64,000 nucleotides of DNA from positions 1 through 64,000 of the forward strand of contig NZ_WVUD01000011.1 in the NCBI RefSeq assembly GCF_009856865.1, written 5' to 3'. The stretch is from Solidesulfovibrio aerotolerans (GTDB lineage: Bacteria; Desulfobacterota; Desulfovibrionia; Desulfovibrionales; Desulfovibrionaceae). The translations under genes were made by a program, and so were the position numbers. The notes below the pieces were generated by a model, which did no database searches, was not told where the DNA came from, and saw only the letters and a list, made by a program, of their open reading frames with translations. This document shows, one piece after another, positions 26,779 to 34,234 of the stretch. The number at the start of each line of letters is the position of its first letter. Within the stretch, counting starts at the first letter, position 1.

Positions 26779-27333
26779 ATGGACGGCAAACTGGCCAATC
26801 CCGCTCCCCTGGGCCTTATGGGCTTCGGCATGACCACGATTTTACTGAACATTCACAATGCCGGCTGGTTTCCTGTCAGTTCCATGGTCCTGGCCATGGG
26901 GATTTTCTACGGCGGTCTGGCCCAGGTCGTTGCCGGCATCCTGGAATTTAAAAAGGGCAATACCTTTGGCCTTACGGCCTTTGTCAGCTACGGTTTTTTC
27001 TGGCTGACCCTGGTGGGCCTGATCGTGCTCCCCAAAATGGGGCTGGCCGAGCCCACGCCAGAGGCCTTTATGGGCTGGTATCTGTTTCTCTGGGGTCTTT
27101 TCACCCTGTTTATGTTTCTGGGAACGCTGGGCGGCAACTTCGTTTTGCAGTTCATCTTCGGTTCCCTGACCGTGCTGTTTTTCCTGCTGGCGGCCAGGGA
27201 TTGGCTGGAGTCGGCAGCCATCGGCCGGCTGGCCGGCTACGAGGGCATCGTGTGCGGGGCCAGCGCCTGCTATCTGGCCATGGCCGAGGTGCTCAACGAA
27301 AAATACGGCCGCACCGTGTTGCCTGTTGGCTAG
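26779..27333 (+). CDS. acetate/succinate transporter, GPR1/FUN34/YaaH family (SatP-like)
   Basis: A 184-residue protein with six membrane helices and the family signature NPAPLGLMGFG near the N-terminus. The segment FYGGLAQVVAGILEF is the conserved second-helix block. SatP carries acetate and succinate with protons in E. coli, and anion choice here is inferred from family. It starts 129 bases after the signalling operon and probably has its own promoter. A terminator lies 128 bases downstream. Confidence 0.92.
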   Translation: MDGKLANPAPLGLMGFGMTTILLNIHNAGWFPVSSMVLAMGIFYGGLAQVVAGILEFKKGNTFGLTAFVSYGFFWLTLVGLIVLPKMGLAEPTPEAFMGWYLFLWGLFTLFMFLGTLGGNFVLQFIFGSLTVLFFLLAARDWLESAAIGRLAGYEGIVCGASACYLAMAEVLNEKYGRTVLPVG

Positions 27334-27397
27334 TGTGGCGTTCGCTAATTGCCGTTAGGGTTATCCAAGTATTAACACGTTGAATTTATTGTTTTTA

Positions 27398-27429
27398 TTC
27401 ACAAAAAAACATAAATGTTTTTTTGTGAA
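27398..27429. promoter_or_regulatory. perfect AT-rich 15-bp inverted repeat
   Basis: TTCACAAAAAAACAT and ATGTTTTTTTGTGAA are exact reverse complements separated by AA. The AT-rich 32-bp palindrome is unusual in this GC-rich region. It lies 64 bases after the satP stop. It could be a protein-binding site for a dimer, or a hairpin in the satP mRNA, with T and A runs on opposite arms. Confidence 0.7.
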
Positions 27430-27460
27430 CGCGACGCTAGGCCGGGTTTTCTGTACTGGT

Positions 27461-27498
27461 AAAGCCGCTTCCCCGGGCTGCGGGGAGCGGCTTTTTTT
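27461..27498 (+). terminator. Rho-independent terminator after satP
   Basis: AAAGCCGCTTCCCCG pairs with CGGGGAGCGGCTTT around GGCTG, followed by a T run. It sits between satP and the nuclease gene. Confidence 0.9.
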
Positions 27499-27553
27499 GG
27501 TGCACCCGGCAGGGTGGCCGTATGCGGCGTTGGCCGCCTGTATGGAGACGATG

Positions 27554-28288
27554 ATGCCGACCAGATTGGGGAAACGGGTGGTGCAGCGCACCCTGGCGGC
27601 CATCCGGCTGGCTTGCGTCCTGGCCTTGGGGCTGACGGGGCTGGCTGGGATCGGGGGGGCTGCCGCGATGGTGTCGGCGGCCTGGGGGCAGCCGGCAGCT
27701 CCGGCAGCCCGGCCGGTGCCGGTGGAGGCGGTTTTTGACGGCGACACCTGCCGGCTGGCCGGCGGTGCCCGGGTGCGACTGGCCGGCATTGATGCCCCGG
27801 AACTGGCCCACGACGGCCAGCCGGCCCAGTATTATGCGGCGGAGTCCAAAAATGCGCTGTCCCGGCTGGTTGCGGGCGCTGGGGTGCAGTTTGTGGGAGT
27901 CGGTCCTGGCCACGACCGTTTCGGCCGGCTCCTGGGCGACCTGCTCCTGCCTGGTGGCGTGTCGGCGGCCGAGCGTCTGGTGGCCGAAGGGGCGGCCTTT
28001 TGCTTCTGGTTTGACGACATCCCCCCGCCAATGCAAGCGCGGTTGCTTGCAGCCCAGCAGCGGGCCATGGCGGCCGGCAAGGGGTTTTGGCCACGGCTGC
28101 TGGCGCTGCCTGCCCCGCCGGACCCGTATGTCGGCAACGTGGCCTCCTGGCGGTTTCATGCCCCGGGCTGCCCGGACGCGGCGCGTATCGCCCGGCGTAA
28201 CCGGGTGCTGTTGCCAACGCTTGACGAAGCCTTTGCCCGGGGATTTGCCCCGGCCAGGGAGTGTACCCCCTGGCCAACTCTGCGCTAA
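27554..28288 (+). CDS. exported thermonuclease-family (SNase-like) nuclease
   Basis: A 244-residue protein. An N-terminal hydrophobic segment (about 14-45) looks like a signal peptide or anchor. The SNase core has FDGDTCRL, VRLAGIDAPE and DRFGRLLGDL, which contain the catalytic Asp, Arg, Glu and second Arg expected for Ca-dependent phosphodiester cleavage. A C-terminal motif ASWRFHAPGCPDA, then a stretch ending GFAPARECTP, is a small add-on known in some secreted nucleases and may bind metal. The start is taken at ATG 27554, 6 bases after GGAG. ATG 27542 and 27551 are also in frame. A terminator lies just upstream, so it has its own promoter. Confidence 0.85.
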   Translation: MPTRLGKRVVQRTLAAIRLACVLALGLTGLAGIGGAAAMVSAAWGQPAAPAARPVPVEAVFDGDTCRLAGGARVRLAGIDAPELAHDGQPAQYYAAESKNALSRLVAGAGVQFVGVGPGHDRFGRLLGDLLLPGGVSAAERLVAEGAAFCFWFDDIPPPMQARLLAAQQRAMAAGKGFWPRLLALPAPPDPYVGNVASWRFHAPGCPDAARIARRNRVLLPTLDEAFARGFAPARECTPWPTLR

Positions 28289-28452
28289 ACGCGCCTTCCC
28301 GGTCGGTTGCGCCGCAATCAAACCTTGACGCGGCGGCTTTTTTGGACCATCCATTTTGGCGCAATAGACTCGCTTCGAAAGCCGCATCGTGTTGCGGACG
28401 TTGCCGCAAATCGGACTTTCGGACGCTCTCACCATCTCAAACTGGAGGCCTC

Positions 28453-28827
28453 ATGCTTTTTCCGAGCCTGGCGCACGCCATGGGTGCCATTCCCGGCGGA
28501 GACGCTGCCGGGGGCAGTAACCCCATCACCGCTTTTCTGCCGCTGATCCTCATGTTTGGTATTTTCTATTTTCTGCTCATCCGTCCCCAGCAGAAAAAAG
28601 CCAAACAACATCGGGAATATCTGGCCGGCCTCAAGCGCGGCGACTACATCCTGACCGGCGGTGGCATCTACGGTCGCATCATGGAAGTCCATGGCGACAA
28701 GTTGACCATCGACATTGCCAAGGATCTTAACATCGAGATCAATCGCAACTTCGTCTCCGGTCCTGGCGACGCCGCTGCGCCGGCTGCCAAAGCCGAGCCC
28801 AAGGGCAAAGACAAGTCCAAGGACTAG
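28453..28827 (+). CDS. yajC: preprotein translocase subunit YajC
   Basis: A 124-residue protein with one membrane helix (about 28-50, FLPLILMFGIFYFLLIRPQQ) and the YajC signature RPQQKK followed by LKRGDYILTGGGIYG. The Lys-rich C-terminal tail is soluble. YajC joins SecD and SecF in the accessory complex of the Sec translocon. GGAGG lies 4 bases before the ATG. secD follows 110 bases later, and that gap holds two hairpins that might tune SecD. Confidence 0.95.
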   Translation: MLFPSLAHAMGAIPGGDAAGGSNPITAFLPLILMFGIFYFLLIRPQQKKAKQHREYLAGLKRGDYILTGGGIYGRIMEVHGDKLTIDIAKDLNIEINRNFVSGPGDAAAPAAKAEPKGKDKSKD

Positions 28828-28865
28828 GAAACGCACTTCGGGCCGCATGCTGCCCGAAGCGACGA

Positions 28866-28897
28866 CGAAGGGATGCCCCAGGCCGTCCCTTCGTTTT
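28866..28897 (+). terminator. hairpin between yajC and secD (possible attenuator)
   Basis: CGAAGGGA pairs with TCCCTTCG around a 12-base loop and is followed by TTTT. It is preceded by a second stem at 28836-28859 (CTTCGGGC / GCCCGAAG). The pair sits in the yajC-secD gap, so it could reduce readthrough into secD. The T run is short. Confidence 0.45.
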
Positions 28898-28937
28898 GTC
28901 GTTGTACCCGACAAGCCTCCCAAGGAGAGCCTCGCCC

Positions 28938-30542
28938 ATGACTGGAAATCTGCGTTGGCGGCTGGCTGTGATCAGTCTTGTGGCCTTTTTGGGCCTTATC
29001 TACATGTTGCCCTCCCTGGGGTCGGTCAAGCAGTCTTTTTTGGGCAAGTTCCTGCCCGATGACGTGATCAGCCTGGGCCTTGACCTTAAAGGCGGCATCC
29101 ATCTCACCCTTGGCGTTGACGTGGACAAGGCGCTTGCCACCTCCCTGGCCCAGATGGGTCGCGATATCCGCGACCAGGTCAAGGAAGAGGGCATCGCCAT
29201 CCAACGCCCGGGAACCACCGGCGACGGCAAACAGCTGGAATTTGTCCTGGCCACCCCGGACAAACGCGACGCCCTCGACAAGTACCTCTCCAGCCACTTT
29301 GCCGTGCTGCATGTGGACTCGGTTGCAAGCGCTCCCGAAGGCCGCTTCATCTATAAGCTGTCCTTTACCCAGAGCTACCGGGACGATCAGGCCCGCATGA
29401 CCGTGGATCAGGCGGTAAAGACCATCCGCAACCGCATCGACGAGTTCGGTGTGGCCGAGCCTGATATCCGCAAGCAGGCCGACAACCGTATCCAGATCCA
29501 GCTGCCGGGGCTGCAAGACCCCGAGCGGGCCATCAAGCTCATCGGCAAGACCGCCCATCTGGAATTCAAGGTCGTTGACGAGACGGTCGATCTGGACAAA
29601 GCCCAGAAGGGTGTCCTGCCGCCGGGTGACGAACTGTCGGTGCTGCGCCACCGCAATCCCGATGGCTCCTATCTGGAGCGCCCCATTGCGCTCAAGGCCG
29701 ACGCCGTCATGACCGGCGAGAGCATTGCCGATGCCCGGGCCAACTTCGACGCCAACAATCAGGCCTACGTGGCCCTGACCTTCACCCCGGGCGGTTCGCG
29801 CCAGTTTGAGCGGGTGACAGGTGAAAACGTCAAAAAGCAGTTGGCCATCGTCCTTGACGGCAAGGTCTATTCCGCGCCCACCATCCAGGAAAAAATCGGC
29901 GGCGGCCGGGCCAGCATCACGGGCCGGTTCTCCACCGAGGAAGCCCGCGATCTGGCCATTGTCCTGCGCGCCGGCGCATTGCCCGCCCCGGTCAACATCC
30001 TGGAGCAGCGCACGGTGGGTCCGTCCCTTGGACAGGAGTCCATCGAAAAAGGCGTCTTCTCGGCTGTGGTCGGCGGCATCATCGTTATCGCCTTTATGAT
30101 CCTGTACTACGGTCTGGCCGGAGCCGTGGCCGACATGGCGCTCCTGTTCAATCTGGTGCTCATTGTGGCCGGACTGGCCGGGTTCGGGGCCACGCTGACC
30201 CTGCCGGGCATAGCCGGTATCATTTTGACCATCGGCATGGCTGTCGACGCCAACGTCATCATCTTCGAGCGCATCCGCGAGGAACTGCGTCGGGGCGATA
30301 CGGCCCGTCGGGCTGTGGACATCGGCTACAGCCGGGCCACCCTGACCATTCTCGACGCCAACGTAACCACCGTCATCGCCGCCGTGGTGCTCTATCAGTT
30401 CGGCACCGGTCCCATTCGGGGATTTGCGGTGACGCTCATCCTCGGCATCGTGGCCTCCATGTTTACGGCTATCTTTTTTACCCGCTTTTTGTTTGATCTG
30501 TGGCTGGCCAAGCGGCCGGCAGACGCTGCCCTGCGCATCTGA
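28938..30542 (+). CDS. secD: protein translocase subunit SecD
   Basis: A 534-residue membrane protein of the RND-like SecDF family. The first membrane helix is at about 8-26. The P1 periplasmic domain starts with the conserved DLKGGIHLTLGVD. The later part has five helices with GMAVDANVIIFERIREELR, the signature of helix 4-5, and the end FTRFLFDLW. SecD uses the proton gradient to pull translocated chains. AAGGAG lies 10 bases before the ATG. A terminator follows immediately after the stop and no secF is present downstream, which is unusual. Confidence 0.95.
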   Translation: MTGNLRWRLAVISLVAFLGLIYMLPSLGSVKQSFLGKFLPDDVISLGLDLKGGIHLTLGVDVDKALATSLAQMGRDIRDQVKEEGIAIQRPGTTGDGKQLEFVLATPDKRDALDKYLSSHFAVLHVDSVASAPEGRFIYKLSFTQSYRDDQARMTVDQAVKTIRNRIDEFGVAEPDIRKQADNRIQIQLPGLQDPERAIKLIGKTAHLEFKVVDETVDLDKAQKGVLPPGDELSVLRHRNPDGSYLERPIALKADAVMTGESIADARANFDANNQAYVALTFTPGGSRQFERVTGENVKKQLAIVLDGKVYSAPTIQEKIGGGRASITGRFSTEEARDLAIVLRAGALPAPVNILEQRTVGPSLGQESIEKGVFSAVVGGIIVIAFMILYYGLAGAVADMALLFNLVLIVAGLAGFGATLTLPGIAGIILTIGMAVDANVIIFERIREELRRGDTARRAVDIGYSRATLTILDANVTTVIAAVVLYQFGTGPIRGFAVTLILGIVASMFTAIFFTRFLFDLWLAKRPADAALRI

Positions 30543-30546
30543 TCCG

Positions 30547-30571
30547 AGGCCCCCGCAAGGGGGCCTTTTTT
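30547..30571 (+). terminator. Rho-independent terminator after secD
   Basis: AGGCCCCC and GGGGGCCT form a stem around GCAA, then six T residues. It begins 4 bases after the secD stop codon. Confidence 0.92.
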
Positions 30572-30879
30572 GTGGTGCGCCGGGGACTGGAACGCGGTCG
30601 CCAGCCGCCGGCTGCATGCCCTGCAGGAGCCACTTTTGTGATGCGTCCGGCAGGGTTCCAAATTCTTACGGTCCAAAGCGGCTGCGTCCAAAAAACGCCT
30701 CGTTGTCCGTTCGCCCCTGCCGCAAGGCAGCCTCGCCGCGGCCCGGCTCCGCAGCATCACAGGGGTATGCCGTTGGTTGTGGCGCATCGGCGTTTCCCGG
30801 AGTCGGGCTTTTATCTTGGCCGGGTCTTGGATATTTCCGAGTTATCAGGTAGGTTCTCAGGCCTAACCAGGGAGGCAGG
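30572..30879. other. 308-bp non-coding stretch between secD and the ADP-ribosylglycohydrolase
   Basis: No gene with a ribosome site or recognised family was found on either strand. It should hold the promoter for the gene at 30880, but no confident -35/-10 pair was seen. No remnant of secF is recognisable. Confidence 0.5.
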
Positions 30880-31791
30880 ATGTCTGATAATGCGAGGGCC
30901 ATGGTCCTGGCGTCTTTTATCGGCGATGCATTGGCGCTTGGGCCGCACTGGGAGTATGATCCCAAGATCCTGGCCCAACGCTTTGGCCCGGTGACCGGGT
31001 ACCTCAAACCGCTGGCCGACAGCTACCATGACGGCAAAAATGCCGGCGAGCTGACCCACTACGGTGACCAGACTTTGGTGTTGCTGGAGTCGTTGGCTGC
31101 CCGGGGTGGCTTTGACTTGGACGATTTTGCTGCCCGGTGGCGGGCACTTTTTAACGGCTACAGCGGTTATGTGGACGGCGCTACCCGTATGACGCTTAAA
31201 ATATTCGATTTTGGCGAAGGGCCGACCAATTCCGGTTCCAATTCCAATGATTTGGCCGGAGCAGCCCGGGTGGCCCCGCTGGTGTATGCCTTAAGCGGCG
31301 ATCTGCCGCAGCTGGTGGCTGCGGCCCGGGCTCAAACGAAAATGACGCATAACCATGCCCAGGTCATTGAAGCGGCTGAGTTTTTTGCCCGTGCCGCCTG
31401 GGCCATTCTGGGTGGCACGAAGCCGGAAGCGGCCCTGCGCCTGGCCGGCGAAGCCGGGTATGCCAGTGCGCCCATCGGCCAGTGGCTGGAGATGGGGCTG
31501 GCTTCGGCCGATCAGGATACGGTGACGGCCATCGCCGGTTTCGGCCAGACCTGTCATATTGGCGAAGCCATGCCCGGGGTGATTCATCTTATCGCCCGGC
31601 ACGGCTGGGATCTGTCCGCCTGTTTGCGGGAAAATGTCATGGCCGGCGGCGACAGCGCGGCCCGGGGCATGCTCGCCGGCCTCATCGTCGGGGCCACGGT
31701 GGGCCTTGAAGGGCTGCCCGTGGCCTGGATGGAGGGGCTGGCCGCCAAAGCCGCCATCGAAGGCGATCTGCAGGCCCTTGCCGTTGCCTGA
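30880..31791 (+). CDS. ADP-ribosylglycohydrolase family protein
   Basis: A 303-residue all-helical protein with the DraG-type pattern: FIGDALALGPHWEYD near the start (the usual GD..G site), YGDQT in the metal-site position, MTHNHAQVI and the late GGDSAARGM block, which corresponds to the GGDTDT motif but with Ser-Ala in place of the second Asp. The family removes ADP-ribose from proteins or small molecules using Mg or Mn. The changed last motif makes activity uncertain. AGGGAGGCAGG precedes the ATG. No ADP-ribosyltransferase gene or nitrogenase gene is nearby. Confidence 0.85.
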   Translation: MSDNARAMVLASFIGDALALGPHWEYDPKILAQRFGPVTGYLKPLADSYHDGKNAGELTHYGDQTLVLLESLAARGGFDLDDFAARWRALFNGYSGYVDGATRMTLKIFDFGEGPTNSGSNSNDLAGAARVAPLVYALSGDLPQLVAAARAQTKMTHNHAQVIEAAEFFARAAWAILGGTKPEAALRLAGEAGYASAPIGQWLEMGLASADQDTVTAIAGFGQTCHIGEAMPGVIHLIARHGWDLSACLRENVMAGGDSAARGMLAGLIVGATVGLEGLPVAWMEGLAAKAAIEGDLQALAVA

Positions 31792-31919
31792 CCCCGCGCA
31801 GAGGCAACCGGATTTTACAGCACCGCGTTGTTTGGATAGGGTCGTGTTTGATTGCGCCAATCCCGTTCGACGGGTGTCCGGGACGACCGGGCGTTTGATC
31901 GACGGCTAAGGGGGAGGAC

Positions 31920-32225
31920 ATGGAAGTGCTGAACGCGCATTTGCCGGAACTCGTGCAGTCGCGCATCGAAGATCTCGTCAATGTCCAGACTGTTGACGAG
32001 GAAATGGCCACGCACATGAAAGAGCTTGAGGCCCGCCTTGGTGCTCTGGAGGCGCTGGCCCGGACCGAGAGCGCCGATGCGGCCAGACAACTCGTGGAGG
32101 ACGTGGAGCGATTGATCGACCGCATCCGCCGGGATTACGTGGCCATTGCCTACCGCCAGGGTGTGGTGGACGGGGCGGGGTTTAAAAAACTCGTGGCTGC
32201 ACAAGAGGCACCCGTCGGAGCCTAA
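31920..32225 (+). CDS. hypothetical small coiled-coil protein
   Basis: I do not recognise this 101-residue acidic protein. It is mostly helical with heptad-like spacing in EEMATHMKELEARLGALEAL and a second amphipathic helix, VEDVERLIDRIRRDYVAIA. No cysteines, signal peptide or membrane helix are seen. GGGGAGG stands just before the ATG. A 7-bp stem (CCGGTTC/GAACCGG, 32246-32264) follows its stop. Possible cofactor or regulator role, but nothing specific. Confidence 0.72.
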   Translation: MEVLNAHLPELVQSRIEDLVNVQTVDEEMATHMKELEARLGALEALARTESADAARQLVEDVERLIDRIRRDYVAIAYRQGVVDGAGFKKLVAAQEAPVGA

Positions 32226-32376
32226 CCCCGCGTCATTGAAAACGGCCGGTTCAGGCGGAACCGGACAAACGGAAAAGCCCCGGATACGACGGCCCGCGGG
32301 GGACGCAGACGACGGGACGTTACCGGCCGGACATTGGGGTGTGCGGCCCAGGGAGAGCGCGTGACCAAGAGGCGTT

Positions 32377-32580
32377 ATGGCTGACAAGGATATCAAGGAC
32401 ATTGCCCATTGTGTCTATATGATCGATCTGGTGTTGCGAGAGGTCATGCATTCGCCAAGCATCAGCAACAAGGAATTCGCCACCCAGTGCATCATCGACA
32501 GCTTTGTGCGTATTCTGCGCGAGGAAGGTTATTCCGTCACTCCGGCCCGCCTGAAAAACATGCTCGCCTACGCCCATTAA
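32377..32580 (+). CDS. hypothetical protein, 67 residues
   Basis: A very small soluble protein that I do not recognise. The sequence is structured rather than random: DIAHCVYMIDLVLREVMHS then EFATQCIIDSFVRILREEG, two amphipathic helices, with two cysteines about 26 residues apart, then a helix-turn-like SVTPARLKNML. Codon use fits the neighbours. The start at 32377 has GGCGTT before it, a poor ribosome site, so the start is uncertain. Confidence 0.6.
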   Translation: MADKDIKDIAHCVYMIDLVLREVMHSPSISNKEFATQCIIDSFVRILREEGYSVTPARLKNMLAYAH

Positions 32581-32818
32581 ATCCCCAGGCCGTCCTTTGG
32601 CGCCGGCGGCCTGTTTGCTTTTCCCAGGGGCGGCTCACTGGCCCGGTGCCGGTCGCTGCCAATTGAACGCGTTTCCTGTTTTGTCGTAAAAGTGGACAGT
32701 CTGCGCCCGGGTTCCTGGCTCACTGTCGAAGAAATTGTTTCATTTTCAGCTTGTTGGATGCAAAGAGAGACAAGGCTCAATTATTGCTTAGAGGCAGGGC
32801 AGGGAGGAACAGCACACC

Positions 32819-33187
32819 ATGCTGCGCATTTTGCTTGCCGAAGACGATGAGAACCACGCCACACTGGCCCGTCTGACCCTGGAAGACGAGGGGCACCGAA
32901 TCACGGCTGTTTCGGATGGGAAGCGGGCGCTGGAAGCGATCACCCACGAAGCGTATGATCTGGTGCTGCTCGACATGCGTTTGCCGGAAATTGACGGACG
33001 GGAATTCATTGGCCGGATCCGGGCCGCCGGCACGCCGCTAAGCCACATCCCCATCGTGGTCGTCACGGGTTACGGTGTGCGACAATATATCGATTTTTTT
33101 AAAGATTTTGACGTTCGCCACTACCTCGCCAAACCCTACGACTGCGACGAACTGGCTTCCATCATCCGCAGTTACGACGCCCACTAA
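32819..33187 (+). CDS. single-domain response regulator
   Basis: A 122-residue receiver without output. Asp residues of the acidic pocket are in LAEDDEN, the phospho-acceptor Asp in LLDMRLPEIDG (about 53), the conserved Thr in IVVVTGYG and Lys in HYLAKPYD. No kinase or output gene is adjacent. It sits alone after a 238-base gap that should carry its promoter, with GGGAGG before the ATG. It may serve one of the window's orphan kinases (13464 or 24599), which is a guess. Confidence 0.9.
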   Translation: MLRILLAEDDENHATLARLTLEDEGHRITAVSDGKRALEAITHEAYDLVLLDMRLPEIDGREFIGRIRAAGTPLSHIPIVVVTGYGVRQYIDFFKDFDVRHYLAKPYDCDELASIIRSYDAH

Positions 33188-33403
33188 GCGACTCCGGCCG
33201 CCCAAGCCCGGGAGATGCCGCCAACGCCTGACAGCGCCAGCTCGGTCAGCCCTGCCTTCTTCCCCCTTTTTCCGTTGTCAGCAACGATCCTTTTCCCTAT
33301 CAATACGGGATATCCGTACGCTGGAGGCTCGGCGTCGCGTCATGGCGCACGCCCGGCCAGGGCTGATCAAAAGACTTTACAACACCGTCTCCCGGAGGTT
33401 TGC

Positions 33404-33874
33404 ATGTCTCGTATGACCACAGTGCTACTGGCCCTCGTCCTCGGATGTTTGTTGGCCGCCGCGCCGGCCCTGGCCAAGGAGAAAAAGGAAAAAAACATCC
33501 CGGATGTCACCGGGGTCTGGAAGGGCACTTCAGATTCTGTGTCCATGGGGAAGCTGGGGCATGGCGAACCGAGTGATGCGCCCAAGTTCCAGCATGTGGC
33601 GTGGACGCTGACCATCGACAAGCAGGAAGGCCGGACCTTTTTCGGCAGCAAGGTTTCGGCCCGGGGCAAAGAAACCGTGGTCGGGGTGGTTGACGGCGCA
33701 AAGCTCTTTTTGGCCGATGACGATGGCGTGACCGTCGGCAAGCTGACCAGCAAGCATCGGATGCTCCTCATTTATATGGAAGCGGGCAAGGAATCCAAAG
33801 TGGCCAGCACCACGCTTTTCATCCGGGAAGGCGGCGACAAGGAAGAGACGCCGGCCGGCGCGCCGGCGCAATAG
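33404..33874 (+). CDS. hypothetical exported protein
   Basis: A 156-residue protein with a clear signal peptide (SRMTTVLLALVLGCLLAAAP, cleavage near AxA at about 22-24). The mature part has a mostly beta pattern (DVTGVWKGTSDSVSMGKLGH, WTLTIDKQEGRTFFG, VVGVVDGAKLFLADDDG) that resembles small lipocalin-like or beta-barrel ligand-binding folds. I do not recognise the family. It ends in a Gly/Ala/Pro tail. GGAGG stands before the ATG. A large GC hairpin begins 12 bases after the stop. Confidence 0.8.
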   Translation: MSRMTTVLLALVLGCLLAAAPALAKEKKEKNIPDVTGVWKGTSDSVSMGKLGHGEPSDAPKFQHVAWTLTIDKQEGRTFFGSKVSARGKETVVGVVDGAKLFLADDDGVTVGKLTSKHRMLLIYMEAGKESKVASTTLFIREGGDKEETPAGAPAQ

Positions 33875-33886
33875 CGCGGCTGTTTC

Positions 33887-33918
33887 GGGGGGCGGGGGCT
33901 TAAGCCCCCGGCCCCCCC
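33887..33918 (+). terminator. large GC hairpin after the exported protein gene
   Basis: A GGGGGG arm, then CGGGGGCTT, pairs with AAGCCCCCG and CCCCCC with no extra loop bases. The stem is about 15 bp. There is no T run after it on the plus strand. It may end the upstream transcript or belong to the repeat family found next to it. Confidence 0.6.
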
Positions 33919-33947
33919 AAGCAACCGTGATTCCCGTCAAGCCTGCC
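33919..33947 (+). repeat. fragment of the dispersed 3'-end element (copy D)
   Basis: A stretch of about 28 bases with GCAACCGTGATTCCCGTCAAG is similar to the start of copy A at 34073 (GCAACGGTGGTTCCTGTCAAG). It follows the large hairpin directly, so element-like sequence occurs twice within 300 bases. Confidence 0.5.
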
Positions 33948-34067
33948 TTGCGGCATTGTCCGCCTGATGGAAGTGCATTTCCCGCTCCCACCCACCGTCA
34001 CGGCAACGCCGTCCCCCTTTACCCCTTGCCTCCATCTGGGATTCCAAAGGGCTGTCACTCCCTTTGG

Positions 34068-34215
34068 CCGCCGGAGCAACGGTGGTTCCTGTCAAGCAAC
34101 AACGCTCTCTGTCCAGGCTGATAGCCGACCCGTTTGCCAGCCAACGCCCAAAACCCCTTGAAAAACTTTTCCCGGTGGGGGGTCCGGGGGCCTCAGGCCC
34201 CCGGCCGCCGGAGGC
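34068..34215 (-). repeat. dispersed 3'-end element, copy A (148 bp)
   Basis: Nearly identical over 148 bp to 39185-39332. On the minus strand the order is GCCTCCGGCGGCCGGGGG, a hairpin (CCGGGGGCC / GGCCCCCGG around TGA), then AAAAGTTTTTCAAGGGGTTT and a further 90 conserved bases. It begins 19 bases after the stop of the deacetylase gene (34235). Confidence 0.88.
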
Positions 34216-34234
34216 TCTTTTCTTTTCCTGCCGG

